Shown here: piece by piece, positions 32,754-42,132 of the stretch
Position numbering within the stretch: position 1 is the stretch's first letter
Layout of the letters: each line of letters starts with the position of its first letter
DNA from: Nemertoderma westbladi
Lineage: Eukaryota; Xenacoelomorpha; Nemertodermatida; Nemertodermatidae
Length of the DNA: 64,000 bases
Assembly: GCA_032718475.1 (NCBI GenBank)
Contig: JAUCBJ010008709.1
Span: 1-64,000 of the forward strand
Direction of reading: 5' to 3'
Position numbers and translations under genes: made by a program
Notes under the pieces: model-generated
Told to the model about the DNA's origin: nothing
Seen by the model: only the letters and a program-made list of their open reading frames with translations
The model's database searches: none

Positions 32754-35700
32754 CAACGAATAACGTATCCGATACCGATGAGATGGACCACCACACAGAT
32801 TCGGAAGCCGACGAGGTACCAAACGTCAAGAACATGGCCCGTCGACTAGGTGCTCTCAAAGGCGGAGTCACTCGAGCGTATCAACGTATAGAGAAGCAAC
32901 TCAAAGGAGTCGAAACCCCCCTCAACGAGATACAAACTCAGCTTCAGAGTATCCGAAGTATCTTACAACGATACGAGGGAATGATACAGGCGTACCAAGA
33001 ACTCATCCTTGCCACTGACCAGGTAAACTACCCCAAATTGGAAGAACACGTTGCATGCCTAGACGAATTCTGCAAACAACACCGGAGGACCCTCAGCCTC
33101 GTGAGAGGCTATGAAGAACAATACTACAAGAGAGCTGAAAGAACAGATGCAGAATCGGTGCGAACCTCCAGCACCAGGACAGCAGTACATCGAAAGAGAA
33201 CGGGGTCCTCTAGAAATCAGCACTCCAGCGCTAGGAGCACGGTGTCCGGTTCAGCACACAGCTCTCAAAGGGGTCAGTCACTCCGAGACCAGCTACGAGA
33301 ACAGAAGGCATTAGCCCTCAAAGCTCGGATGGAAGATGAGTACGTTCAACTGCGAACTGAGCAAGATATATTCGCCGCCGAAATGCAAAAATGGGAGGCC
33401 GAACAAGAGGTCAAACGGCGGGCCGAGCAACATAGACAGGAGGCTGAACAACGTGAACGAGAGGCCAAACAGGAGGCCGAACGATGTAGACGGGAGGCTG
33501 AACAACGGGCCGAACAACATAGACAGGAGGTCGAACAACATAGACGGGAGGCTGAACGACGTGAACGAGAGGCCAAACAGGAGGCCGAACAACATAGACA
33601 GGAGGCCGAACGACGTGAACGAGAGGCCAAACAGAAAGCTGAACAACGTGAACGAGAGGCCAGACAAGAGATCGAACAACGTAAATGGGAAGCAGAAATG
33701 CGTAAACAACACGCCGAGGCCCAAGCGATTCTCACCCACAAAAAGAATGCGGATATTGCGAAACTCGCGGAATACGAAGCCGCGCTTATAGAACAAGATA
33801 TTCAACTATACGAGGACTGGGAAAGGGATATAGATCAGGAATATGAACCAATCCCGGTACCGGAATTAGAGAAGTCATTTACACCAACAGCGGCGAAACT
33901 TCCGAAACCCGAGATCCCGCCTACCATACAGTCTATGTTATCGGCACAAGCACCGGTGTTCCATCTCCCACCGGTTACGCTTAAAAATGAGGAACTGTAT
34001 TTCCCATCCAACCCCACAGCAACGAGTGTACCCAAGTACGAGCCTGAAAGGGACTCGGAACGGGATGCCACTCCTCGATCCAACAACCCGTTTACATCCA
34101 CACCACAAACCCGTAGTCGCGTCATCATTAAGACTCCACCTATCATTGATCCATCAAGTATGGGAGAGAGTGCCAATAACTATAACCCTCCGAGTCACTC
34201 CAGTTCAGACGACGTCGGCATTATCCGGGCATTGGAAAACCGCCTTGCCATGCCCAAGGTGGAGATCCGCACCTTCGAAGGAGATCCCGTCGATTACCTC
34301 AGATTCAAGAAACGGTTCTCTGCGCAGATTGGTTCAACGGACATAGCCGACGCACAGAAACTGGTATATTTATCGCAATACCTGGGTGACAAACTACGCC
34401 GAATCATTGCTTGTTTTGAGGGAGGTTCTCATGAAGCATACTACGACGCATGGAAAACTCTAGACAAAAGATACGGAAATACCGGGACTATAATTAATAA
34501 AACTCTAGAGAAACTGATACAAGACGCGGGATCCCTAGGGGACCCACAGAACGTCCAGGAATTCTCAGATTCCATGAAGGATGCCTACTACACTCTAAAG
34601 CCCTTAAATAAGGAGGACCAGGTGAACAACATTCTAAACCTCCGACAGATCGCCCAAAAGTTCCCCGGATGGCTGCAAAGTAAGTGGGCCTATAAATGCG
34701 TAGATCTCCGGCGCAGACACCCAGATCGAGATCCCAGCTTCCTTGAAATGTCAGCATTCCTGGACGATATCTCCGAAGCCATGAATGACTCGATGTTCTC
34801 GAAACAGAGTCTCGCCAAGTTGGACGGAATAGAGAGCAACTCCAGGAGTAAGACACCCACTCAGAAACCGAGATTCCGCCCTCCTCCGGTGAGTACGATG
34901 GCCATCACCATGGCCGAGGATTCCGACGACGAAGACTACGAGGAACCGACATCAGCCGAGGAATGGGCGTGTTATCTCGCGAATTGGGCACCCGAGAGGG
35001 AAGGCATCACAAACTCCCTTCTCTGTCTCTATTGTGGAGAGAAACATAAAGTTGAATTCTGCAGGAAGTTCCAGTTTGCCGAACTCGTCCCACGCTTCGA
35101 GGCGATTATGAAACACCGAGGATGCTTCCGGTGTCTGGGAACAGGTCACTACATTTGGGATTGCGACCAAAGGTCGTGTTGTGCGGTTTGTAACGACCTA
35201 CGTCATCACACGCTCCTCCACATCCCCGCGAACTTCGACTTCACCACCCTCCCCTTTTGGATTGAAGCCAAGCGAAGAGGAGAAACGAACCACGTTTCTA
35301 AAGGAACCCGGACAACCCAACGGAGAGAAACCAACCCGTTTAAAATCGCCACTAACGCATCACCAGTGACAAATATCTCAGCCACGATTAACCTTATAAA
35401 TCGCCGTTACATGGTCTTCGCCAAAGTAATCCCAGTAAGAATTCAAGGGGTCGGCAAATCCTTGACAACGCTCGCGTTCCTTGACAACGGGTCGGACGGA
35501 ACCATCATCGACCGGGATTTCCTCGAGCAACTCGGCCTAGACTATGAGCCTTGCAAACGGCCCATACAAACTATCACCGACCACAGAGAGGTAGAATCCG
35601 GGGAAGTGCAACTCCAGATGGAAGGGGTAATGAAGGGCTACGAGACGGTTAAGCTGACCATCAAGAACGCCTTAGTACACACAGACCTCCGAGTGCGGTT

Positions 35701-37171
35701 CCGACAATCAGCCGAGTACGCCCCCCTCATACAGCTGGACCGAGACGACGTGGATCTAAGGTGCCCGCCGTTGGATGTAAACCGCATCACCCTACTGATC
35801 GGACTCGATACACCGGAACTACACATACCCACCGGAGACGTCGCCCGATCTATAAAGCAGGATGACGGCTTTTACGCTGAACGAACAATAATGGGATGGA
35901 CACTCTGCGGCATCAAGGAAGAGACTACCGACACCTATACATACCTTCCTAAATGTCAGATTAAAGAAAATGCAACATCCGTGGGTTATTGCTCAGCTAC
36001 AGACCTTGATGAGGATTTATTTCTTGAGACCGAAAAAACCCAGCAAGAGATGACTAAATACTTTAATCTAGAGACCCAAGAGTTCGCTGAAAAGGACGAA
36101 AACCCGTCCGAGGAGGATCAATATTGTATGGATGTCCTGGACCAGGCCACGTTCAACGACGGACACTGGTGTTCACCCATGTTATGGAAGGACCCAAACA
36201 AACCAATGGCAAACAACGCCAACATGGCCCTTAGGCGACTTAAGGGGATTCTCCGCCGGCTGAATGACCAACCCGAGATAAAGGAGAAATATAATACCGT
36301 AATCCAAGGATATCTCGACGATGGATTAGCAGAAATGGTACCACGGAATGAACTGCAAGGGGGTAAAAGAACATATTATCTTCCAACCCACTACGTGGTA
36401 GAAGCCCGGAAGGGTGGTAAAATCCGAGTAGTTAACGATGCCGCTGCTATGTATCAAGGCGAATCCCTGAATAGTCAGCTTTATACGGGGCCCAACATAT
36501 ATAGTACACTTATCGGCGTATTGATCAGGTTCAGGGAAAACCGGATAGCATTCACCTGCGACATCAAAGCCATGTTTCACCAGGTTCGTACGCTACCAAG
36601 AGACTCAGATTGTCTACGTATCCTATGGACGGATAAAATACTAACTCAACAGGAGATTAGTCAACTTACAATGAAGGATGTAGACGTAATGCGTATGATC
36701 GTCAGGATCTTCGGCGCTAAGGACTCGCCGGTAGCATGTAGTGACATGCTGAAGAAGACGGCAACCATGTGCGAAAACGAGTTCCCTCCTACCGTCATAG
36801 AAACCATCCGACGATGCTTCTACGTGGATGACGGATGCGCCGGCGCAGATAATGTGGACGAGGCATATCGGCTAGCAATGGGGATGGTAGAATGTTTAAA
36901 GAAAGGAGGTTTCCCGCTCGTGAAGTTCAGATCCCACGACAAGAAACTTATGGAAAAGTTTCCGGAGGACATCCGACTGGACAACAACAAAATGTACTCG
37001 GAGGATGTGGAACACCGTGTACTCGGTATTGAATGGGACATAGAATCAGACGAATTCATTTTCAAATATAAACCCCTACCCAAGCCTATGACGAAAAGGG
37101 GATGTTTGTCGATAAAAAGCGCAATCTTTGACCCACTAAATTTCATATCTCCGGTAACCTTGGCCGAATGA
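32750..37171 (+). CDS. BEL2 Gag-Pol, first part (Gag to reverse transcriptase)
   Basis: 1473 residues. A long charged coiled coil (~197-334) is built of short AEQHRQEAEQ-like repeats. DUF1759 capsid-like region (~494-634); two Cys/His clusters (~757-827, including C-x2-C-x4-H); aspartic protease with LDNGS at 911-915 (Asn where Thr or Ser is usual). Reverse transcriptase (~1164-1414) has YVDDG at 1358-1362. The frame stops at TGA 37169-37171, inside a conserved region between RT and RNase H that is continuous in BEL1 and BEL3, and pol resumes in another frame at once. It would have made the structural and copying proteins of BEL2; now truncated before RNase H. Confidence 0.9.
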   Translation: MTTNNVSDTDEMDHHTDSEADEVPNVKNMARRLGALKGGVTRAYQRIEKQLKGVETPLNEIQTQLQSIRSILQRYEGMIQAYQELILATDQVNYPKLEEHVACLDEFCKQHRRTLSLVRGYEEQYYKRAERTDAESVRTSSTRTAVHRKRTGSSRNQHSSARSTVSGSAHSSQRGQSLRDQLREQKALALKARMEDEYVQLRTEQDIFAAEMQKWEAEQEVKRRAEQHRQEAEQREREAKQEAERCRREAEQRAEQHRQEVEQHRREAERREREAKQEAEQHRQEAERREREAKQKAEQREREARQEIEQRKWEAEMRKQHAEAQAILTHKKNADIAKLAEYEAALIEQDIQLYEDWERDIDQEYEPIPVPELEKSFTPTAAKLPKPEIPPTIQSMLSAQAPVFHLPPVTLKNEELYFPSNPTATSVPKYEPERDSERDATPRSNNPFTSTPQTRSRVIIKTPPIIDPSSMGESANNYNPPSHSSSDDVGIIRALENRLAMPKVEIRTFEGDPVDYLRFKKRFSAQIGSTDIADAQKLVYLSQYLGDKLRRIIACFEGGSHEAYYDAWKTLDKRYGNTGTIINKTLEKLIQDAGSLGDPQNVQEFSDSMKDAYYTLKPLNKEDQVNNILNLRQIAQKFPGWLQSKWAYKCVDLRRRHPDRDPSFLEMSAFLDDISEAMNDSMFSKQSLAKLDGIESNSRSKTPTQKPRFRPPPVSTMAITMAEDSDDEDYEEPTSAEEWACYLANWAPEREGITNSLLCLYCGEKHKVEFCRKFQFAELVPRFEAIMKHRGCFRCLGTGHYIWDCDQRSCCAVCNDLRHHTLLHIPANFDFTTLPFWIEAKRRGETNHVSKGTRTTQRRETNPFKIATNASPVTNISATINLINRRYMVFAKVIPVRIQGVGKSLTTLAFLDNGSDGTIIDRDFLEQLGLDYEPCKRPIQTITDHREVESGEVQLQMEGVMKGYETVKLTIKNALVHTDLRVRFRQSAEYAPLIQLDRDDVDLRCPPLDVNRITLLIGLDTPELHIPTGDVARSIKQDDGFYAERTIMGWTLCGIKEETTDTYTYLPKCQIKENATSVGYCSATDLDEDLFLETEKTQQEMTKYFNLETQEFAEKDENPSEEDQYCMDVLDQATFNDGHWCSPMLWKDPNKPMANNANMALRRLKGILRRLNDQPEIKEKYNTVIQGYLDDGLAEMVPRNELQGGKRTYYLPTHYVVEARKGGKIRVVNDAAAMYQGESLNSQLYTGPNIYSTLIGVLIRFRENRIAFTCDIKAMFHQVRTLPRDSDCLRILWTDKILTQQEISQLTMKDVDVMRMIVRIFGAKDSPVACSDMLKKTATMCENEFPPTVIETIRRCFYVDDGCAGADNVDEAYRLAMGMVECLKKGGFPLVKFRSHDKKLMEKFPEDIRLDNNKMYSEDVEHRVLGIEWDIESDEFIFKYKPLPKPMTKRGCLSIKSAIFDPLNFISPVTLAE
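34039..34058 (+). repeat. BEL2 palindrome H2, gag copy
   Basis: CGAGCCTGAAAGGGACTCGG: stem CGAG-CC/GG-CTCG with a bulged A. Read as EPERDSE. Confidence 0.6.
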
Positions 37172-38694
37172 ACCTGATTAAGGAAATGTGGATAGAAGGA
37201 CTGGGATGGGATGAAGAACTCCCCCCACACCTCAGCGTCAAATGGAGAAAATGGACGGAACAGCTCGAACACCTACATCTTATGCGGATCCCTCGACCGT
37301 TCTTCCTCGATAAACTACCCACCGATATCTTCCAGCTCCATACCTTCTCGGATGCTTCGAATACCGGAATCGGCGTAGTCACCTTCTTAAGAAGACTAAG
37401 CAACGATGGAAACGGCGATACGAGCTTTTTATTTTCTAAAGCTAAGACAGTATCCGGGGAATTCGTAGCAACGATTCCAAGACTCGAGCTACAGGCTGCA
37501 GTTTGGGCAGTGAGACAGAACCGCATGGTCATGCGGAACCTACGAATCCCCATCGAATCTCAACACTTCTGGGTCGATTCGAGTATCGTTCTCTACTATC
37601 TCCACTCTCCATCCCGACGTCACACTACGTTTGTAGCGAACCGAGCCACGGAGATAAAACAGTGTACCGGCCGAGAACAGTGGCACCACGTAAACGGGAA
37701 AGAAAATCCAGCGGACTTATCAAGCCGAGGCGCCACCCCAAAACAACTCGGTAAAAGTAAACTCTGGCTTACAGGCCCGGAATTCCTACAGCAGCCACAA
37801 TTGACATGGAGTACCCGATTCGACCCCGAACTCGATAGCGGAAAATACTCCGAGGACGACAAAGAGATCCGTAAAGTCCATAGAAGCAACGCAGTGGAAA
37901 TTTATATTTGTCTGACTGAGCCTGCAAAGGACTCGGGCAGGCACTATAACGTTGCGACGATCATTCAACCAGCGGCGTCTTTACATCTGTTAATCGAGCG
38001 AACTTCATCAATGAGATGGCTCATCCACCACGTTATAACCCTTCGCAACTTCCTACGGTGGAAAGACAACAAGCCGATAGTTCAATGGAGTATACAAGAA
38101 CTCATTATCGCGGAGAAGTGTATCGTTGGATATGTCCAGAGAGAAAGTTTCCCCGATGAGTGGGAACAACTCAGTGCGGGCAAGACCTTGAAACCGGACA
38201 GCCCAGTCTACCAACTGAGACCAATGATGGGAGAGGACGGACTGATCCGACTGAATACCCGGATGGCAAACGCCCCGGTCGAGTATGAGGTTAAATACCC
38301 GGCGCTTCTGCCCGGAACTTCGACACTAGCCAAGCTATTAATTCAACAATGTCACGAGGATAACCATCACGCAGGACAGAACTGGATTATAGCTAATATA
38401 AGACAAAGATATTGGATCACACACATCCAGCCACTGATCCGGAAAGTGTTGAAACGTTGCTTTACCTGCAGAAGATATCTAGCGCCACCACTCACACAAA
38501 AGATGGCCGACTTACCAGCCACCCGTCTACAGTCCGATTCCCCACCGTTCTACGTCACCGGAGTGGACTGTTTCGGACCGTTTATGGTCATCGAACGACG
38601 ATCCAACATCAAATGCAATCAAACCGCGTCCACTGGCCTGTGGCGCGAGTCGTGGCAATACACCCGAGCAAAGACGGACTTGCGAGGACTGTGA
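37168..38694 (+). pseudogene. BEL2 Pol, second part (RNase H to start of integrase)
   Basis: 508 residues following the frameshift; its ATG overlaps the previous TGA as ATGA, probably by chance. RNase H begins FSDAS (~residue 53). The integrase zinc finger H2C2 is intact (~390-445, ending C-x2-C), and the first catalytic Asp of the integrase core is in GVDCFGP (~465). About 12 residues later the sequence jumps: the second Asp and the Glu are gone and the tail of DUF5641 follows in another frame. The element cannot encode its own integrase. Confidence 0.88.
37917..37936 (+). repeat. BEL2 palindrome H2, pol copy
   Basis: TGAGCCTGCAAAGGACTCGG, the same hairpin with one arm base changed (T-G). 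Read as EPAKDSG. Confidence 0.55.
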
Positions 38695-38969
38695 TGATAC
38701 GAACGGCAAAGGGCCACTACCAACGCCCTATCCAGAGGCTGTGCCTTCTTGAAGGCAATGACAGCGGTGACTCTACAAGAGGTGACAAGTTCCCTACTCA
38801 AGATCCTGCTGCGGACATTGGTGACAATTATAAAAAGGGCCACTACCAACGCCCTATCCAGAGGCTGTGCCTTCTTGAAGGCAATGACAGTGGTGACTCC
38901 ACGAGAGGTGATAAGTTCCCTACTCAAGATCCTGCTGCAGACATTGGTGACAATGCTAAACCCGTGTAA
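38605..38969 (+). pseudogene. BEL2 DUF5641 tail after integrase deletion
   Basis: After the deletion the C-terminal end of DUF5641 is readable in a third frame (WPVARVV..., ...RTVMIRTAKG..., RPIQRLCLLEG), which belongs to the final strands of this integrase-associated domain. The end is duplicated by the 126-bp tandem repeat. Confidence 0.75.
38707..38957 (+). repeat. 126-bp in-frame tandem duplication at the pol terminus
   Basis: GGGCCACTACCAACGCCCTA at 38711 recurs at 38837, 126 bp later, so the last 42 codons occur twice with only a few differences. Confidence 0.9.
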
Positions 38970-40195
38970 ACCTTTCTCATCCTGTTGACAATGACAGATG
39001 AAAATGGACCCCCCTTAAACCAACTGTAACCACGCAATGGTATTTGTGTTTCCTCGTGTGTTATGTGGAGTCCAGCGTCACCCTGCAGATGTTTCGGCTG
39101 ACGCAGGGTCGTTTATGTATTGTTTACCCTGATTTTGGTCATCGGGACCAACGACATTGGATTATTGGAAATGGTAAAGATTTGAAGTGGAATTCATTGT
39201 ATTCATTGCAGTATGTTATGTTGTCCGTTGCGTGTGCAGTTCGGGGCGTAGGCGGTGTAACTAGTCCAGCTGTAGATCCCGGATTGCCGCGCAACACACC
39301 CTCTATCCCGTTACTCTGGTGGGTCCATGGTGCATCCACATGACTTCGACGATAGGGGGTTTTATGTTCTCAGTCGCGTTATTCTGGTGGGACCGTTACG
39401 TGGATTTTGGGGCGTAGGCGGTGTAACTAGTCCAGCTGTAGATCCCAGAATGTTGCGTAACCCCATCCCACATGACTTCGTCGGCTGAGCTTTATGTTGT
39501 TGGAAGTGTTATTCTGGTGGGTCCCTGGTGCATCCACGTGACTTCACTCCCAGTGTCTTCATTGTCCGTTATGTGCGCAGTTTGGGGCGTAGGCGGTGTA
39601 ACTAGCCCAGCTGTAGATCCCAGATTGCCGCGTAACACCCCTTCCACGACAAAGATTTCCCAAAGAAGATGATTGAATGTAGTTGGAAATGATGAAAAGA
39701 ATCAGACAACCTTACTATAAACCGAATGAGGACGCGTATGATGATGAAAATGTAATGATGCGCACCCTGGTGCTGCGCTTATAACAAATGATGATAGCCG
39801 GGGGGCTATAAACCCAATGATGATGTTGAAAGAAATGAAATGTGAAATAAATGGTGGAACTAAATGATGAAATGTGTTGAAATAAATGAAATGTGATGAA
39901 ATAATAATGAGAAATGAAAAAAAAGACAAAAAAAAAGGTATAAAAAAGTCTAAAGAAAAGAATTGGAAAAAAGAAGAGGACATAAAAAGTCATAAAAACT
40001 GGTTGGATATTAATGTATAGCTATAGTAACTGTAAATGCTGAATGTATTAGCAATAAGATGGCAGATGCCTATATAGCAATGTTATTTAATAAACTGAAT
40101 TACAAATAAACTGAATTATTCTGCAATCACTATAGTTCCAGACATTCTGGACTTATAATTAACTGATCTAATTTGTAACGGACATAATCGTAAAT
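38970..40195 (+). other. BEL2 region between pol and accessory gene
   Basis: No gene seen. It holds the ~170-bp repeats (39180-39650) and then an A-rich, purine-rich plus strand (39820-39990) dominated by AAATGATGAAATG and poly-A runs. Confidence 0.55.
39180..39650 (+). repeat. ~170-bp repeats, 3 copies
   Basis: The block GGCGTAGGCGGTGTAACTAG occurs at 39245, 39411 and 39586 (third copy with one change) and is followed each time by CCAGCTGTAGATCCC. A second block, ATTCTGGTGGG, recurs between them. Unit length 166-175 bp. Confidence 0.85.
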
Positions 40196-40861
40196 ATGGA
40201 CCCAAATCGCCAAATTATCGGCGAATTACGTAATACGATAGATCTACTGGAATATCCGCAACCTGGATCCCCTAACTTTGATACGAATTGGAACGCCCTG
40301 ATAAATGAGAACGTGCGAGTCGTTAAATTCACCGGGCGAGAGGGACCGGATTCCCGGAACCTACGAAAGCTCCGGTTGGCCGATGCTAGTATGAGACTGA
40401 AAAGAACTCGGAACGCAAAGGCAACCGGAGGGGACGAGTCGTCGTTCTGGGAAACGTTCCGGCAAAGCATCTACAAATCCCGATGTTTGATATACGACAA
40501 CAAAGGAAACGAGACGCCCACCTCGAAAGCGATTACATTGGCGAGATGCCAAAGTTTCGTCGACGACAAGAGTACGTACCTCGCCCACTGGGGAAACCTG
40601 TCGGAGTGTACGGCGACGCTACGAGAGGAACGTATATCGATCATCCAGAATCGCGACAACTACCAGGAAAAGTACCGGGCGAAAGAATACGTCGATCCTT
40701 GGTCGTCGTCCTCGGAACCCTGGACGGTTTGGTATTGGTGTGTCGAATATTCCCGACACCCAGACAGGAAGTGCAGGCAGCCGGAGCGATCTGGTTACTA
40801 CCTCCGGAAATCCAAAAGATCCTCTTCGACTTCGACGTCATTAAAATCGGGTTGGATATAA
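40196..40861 (+). CDS. BEL2 accessory gene, N-terminal frame
   Basis: 221 codons from a good ATG just after the A-rich region. The first ~160 residues look like a real soluble protein; after about 40680 the plausible frame shifts to the overlapping one (40483-41250) by -1, so the gene is broken here or the parts are joined by frameshifting. I recognise no domain in this part. Confidence 0.5.
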   Translation: MDPNRQIIGELRNTIDLLEYPQPGSPNFDTNWNALINENVRVVKFTGREGPDSRNLRKLRLADASMRLKRTRNAKATGGDESSFWETFRQSIYKSRCLIYDNKGNETPTSKAITLARCQSFVDDKSTYLAHWGNLSECTATLREERISIIQNRDNYQEKYRAKEYVDPWSSSSEPWTVWYWCVEYSRHPDRKCRQPERSGYYLRKSKRSSSTSTSLKSGWI

Positions 40862-41250
40862 AACCGGACGTCCGGAACGACTACGCGAACGCTCCTTCAG
40901 GAAGAGACCAACGAGACGACCTCAACGCCCTTAGCCATTGCGTCGACACTCAAACGCTATTAGCCTGGTTACGATTCGCCGAGTTCATGCGAGGATTCCG
41001 AGAGGTGAGACCGACGAAATCCGGGATCAGCTACCTCGCTGTGCTAAACAGCGGCATCGACTTCAAACCTCAGAAACTCCGGGATTATAATAAAATATAT
41101 GGTGGATACCTGGGATTAGAAATAAAGAGCGAGCGAGAGGGTCGATGGAAGGACGTGGAGAGAAAGTGGACGATACACCAAAGGTGGGAGAATCCGGATC
41201 GACGGAACTACATCTATGTCGTTATGGAATCATACACCGTCGCTAAGTTT
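40690..41250 (+). pseudogene. BEL2 accessory gene, exonuclease-like segment
   Basis: Part of the frame 40483-41268, read up to the Gypsy insertion. From about 40700 it shows, in order: a hydrophobic strand LVVVLGTLDG, a second strand, a strand plus helix ending IQKILFDFDVIKIGLDIKPD (exonuclease II-like K-x-G-x-x-I-x-x-D), a middle helix, a YLGLEIKSE...W segment, and YVVMESY, which resembles the exonuclease III Y-x3-D motif with Glu in place of Asp. This order matches RNase D/WRN-type 3'-5' exonucleases, but the first motif (D-x-E) is not clear. The frame is cut at 41250 by the Gypsy and continues in phase at 45186. Confidence 0.45.
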
Positions 41251-41453
41251 TGTGATATAAATGTTTAATGTATTTTATTGAGATACCGGAAGTATCCCAG
41301 ATAATCGGTTTGACCTTTGCAATGTGTACGGTGAAGGGATTGATCTATATTAGATAGTAGGTAAGGCATTGCAAAGGGGGTTTATATATTCATTGTCGTT
41401 TGTTTGATTAAAGTTTGGAGTTAATATTTAATTGTGATTTCCCTGTTTTAATA
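41251..41453 (+). repeat. Gypsy 5' LTR
   Basis: 203 bp, TGTGATATAA...TTTTAATA, identical by eye to the 3' copy. GTTTATATATTC at ~41388 is a possible TATA. Confidence 0.95.
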
Positions 41454-41454
41454 T

Positions 41455-41472
41455 TGGCGCAGTGTGATTTCC
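41455..41472 (+). promoter_or_regulatory. Gypsy tRNA primer binding site
   Basis: TGGCGCAGTGTGATTTCC lies one base after the 5' LTR. The TGG start complements the CCA end of a tRNA, as expected; I cannot name the tRNA. Confidence 0.7.
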
Positions 41473-42132
41473 ATAAAACATGAAATTATCAATAACATCC
41501 GATTTGCATGTTGGGAAACAGCATTGAGGGCGGAGATCAACTTGTTAGTGTTGCAAGGGAAAATCGAGGAGGAAAAAAAGGACGAAGCTTTGCTAATGAA
41601 GATACAGATTTCCGTAGAAGACAACATTTTAAAGAAAATGCATATAGACGGCCGAACCACAGCAAATTCTTTACTAACAAAACTCAAAGAGGTATGGACA
41701 CAGTTGGTGGTACCAACCGACGGAGTAAATTCATTAGAGTTTGACATAGTGTCAAGGGACGATGTAACCAAATTTGATGACAATTTGAGACTACTCCGCT
41801 ATAAACGAACGATTTCCGATGATCTAGCTATTAGTATATTCATAAAAAACATAAAAAATGAAGCGTCAAGAAAGATTGTTCTGGTCCAGCAATTCACATC
41901 ATGGGATGCGTTGGTGCGTTTCATTATGGACACGGGTATCTCTCTAACCAATTATAACCAACATACTTCGCATCTACCAGTATCAGGAGCCGTAAAAACG
42001 GGATGCTACAATTGCGGTGTAGCCGGCCACTTTGCCAGACAATGCTTCAAGCGGTGCAATCGTTGCACCAATCACAATCACTTGCCTAAAGACTGTTTAA
42101 AAGGAAAATCAAAAAACGACGCTTCACAGTAG
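41464..42132 (+). CDS. Gypsy Gag (nucleocapsid-containing)
   Basis: About 222 codons, short for a Gypsy Gag. The frame is open from 41452, just inside the LTR end, but the first in-frame ATG is at 41596, so about 45 sensible-looking codons precede any ATG: start at a non-AUG codon, a spliced leader or loss of the N terminus are possible. The C terminus has two perfect C-x2-C-x4-H-x4-C knuckles (CYNCGVAGHFARQC and CNRCTNHNHLPKDC). It binds and packages the element RNA. It ends in TAG at 42130-42132, overlapping pol. Confidence 0.88.
   Translation: MISIKHEIINNIRFACWETALRAEINLLVLQGKIEEEKKDEALLMKIQISVEDNILKKMHIDGRTTANSLLTKLKEVWTQLVVPTDGVNSLEFDIVSRDDVTKFDDNLRLLRYKRTISDDLAISIFIKNIKNEASRKIVLVQQFTSWDALVRFIMDTGISLTNYNQHTSHLPVSGAVKTGCYNCGVAGHFARQCFKRCNRCTNHNHLPKDCLKGKSKNDASQ

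Noticed and set aside
33311-33805. 164-codon minus-strand frame rich in Leu/Phe/Ser
   Set aside because: Antisense shadow of the BEL2 gag coiled-coil repeats.
37168-37171. ATGA overlap in BEL2 pol as a programmed coupling site
   Set aside because: It lies inside a domain region that is continuous in BEL1 and BEL3, so an indel is the simpler explanation.
38412-38604. Upstream part of the 185-codon frame in BEL2
   Set aside because: Out-of-frame shadow of the integrase zinc finger; only the part after about 38605 belongs to DUF5641.
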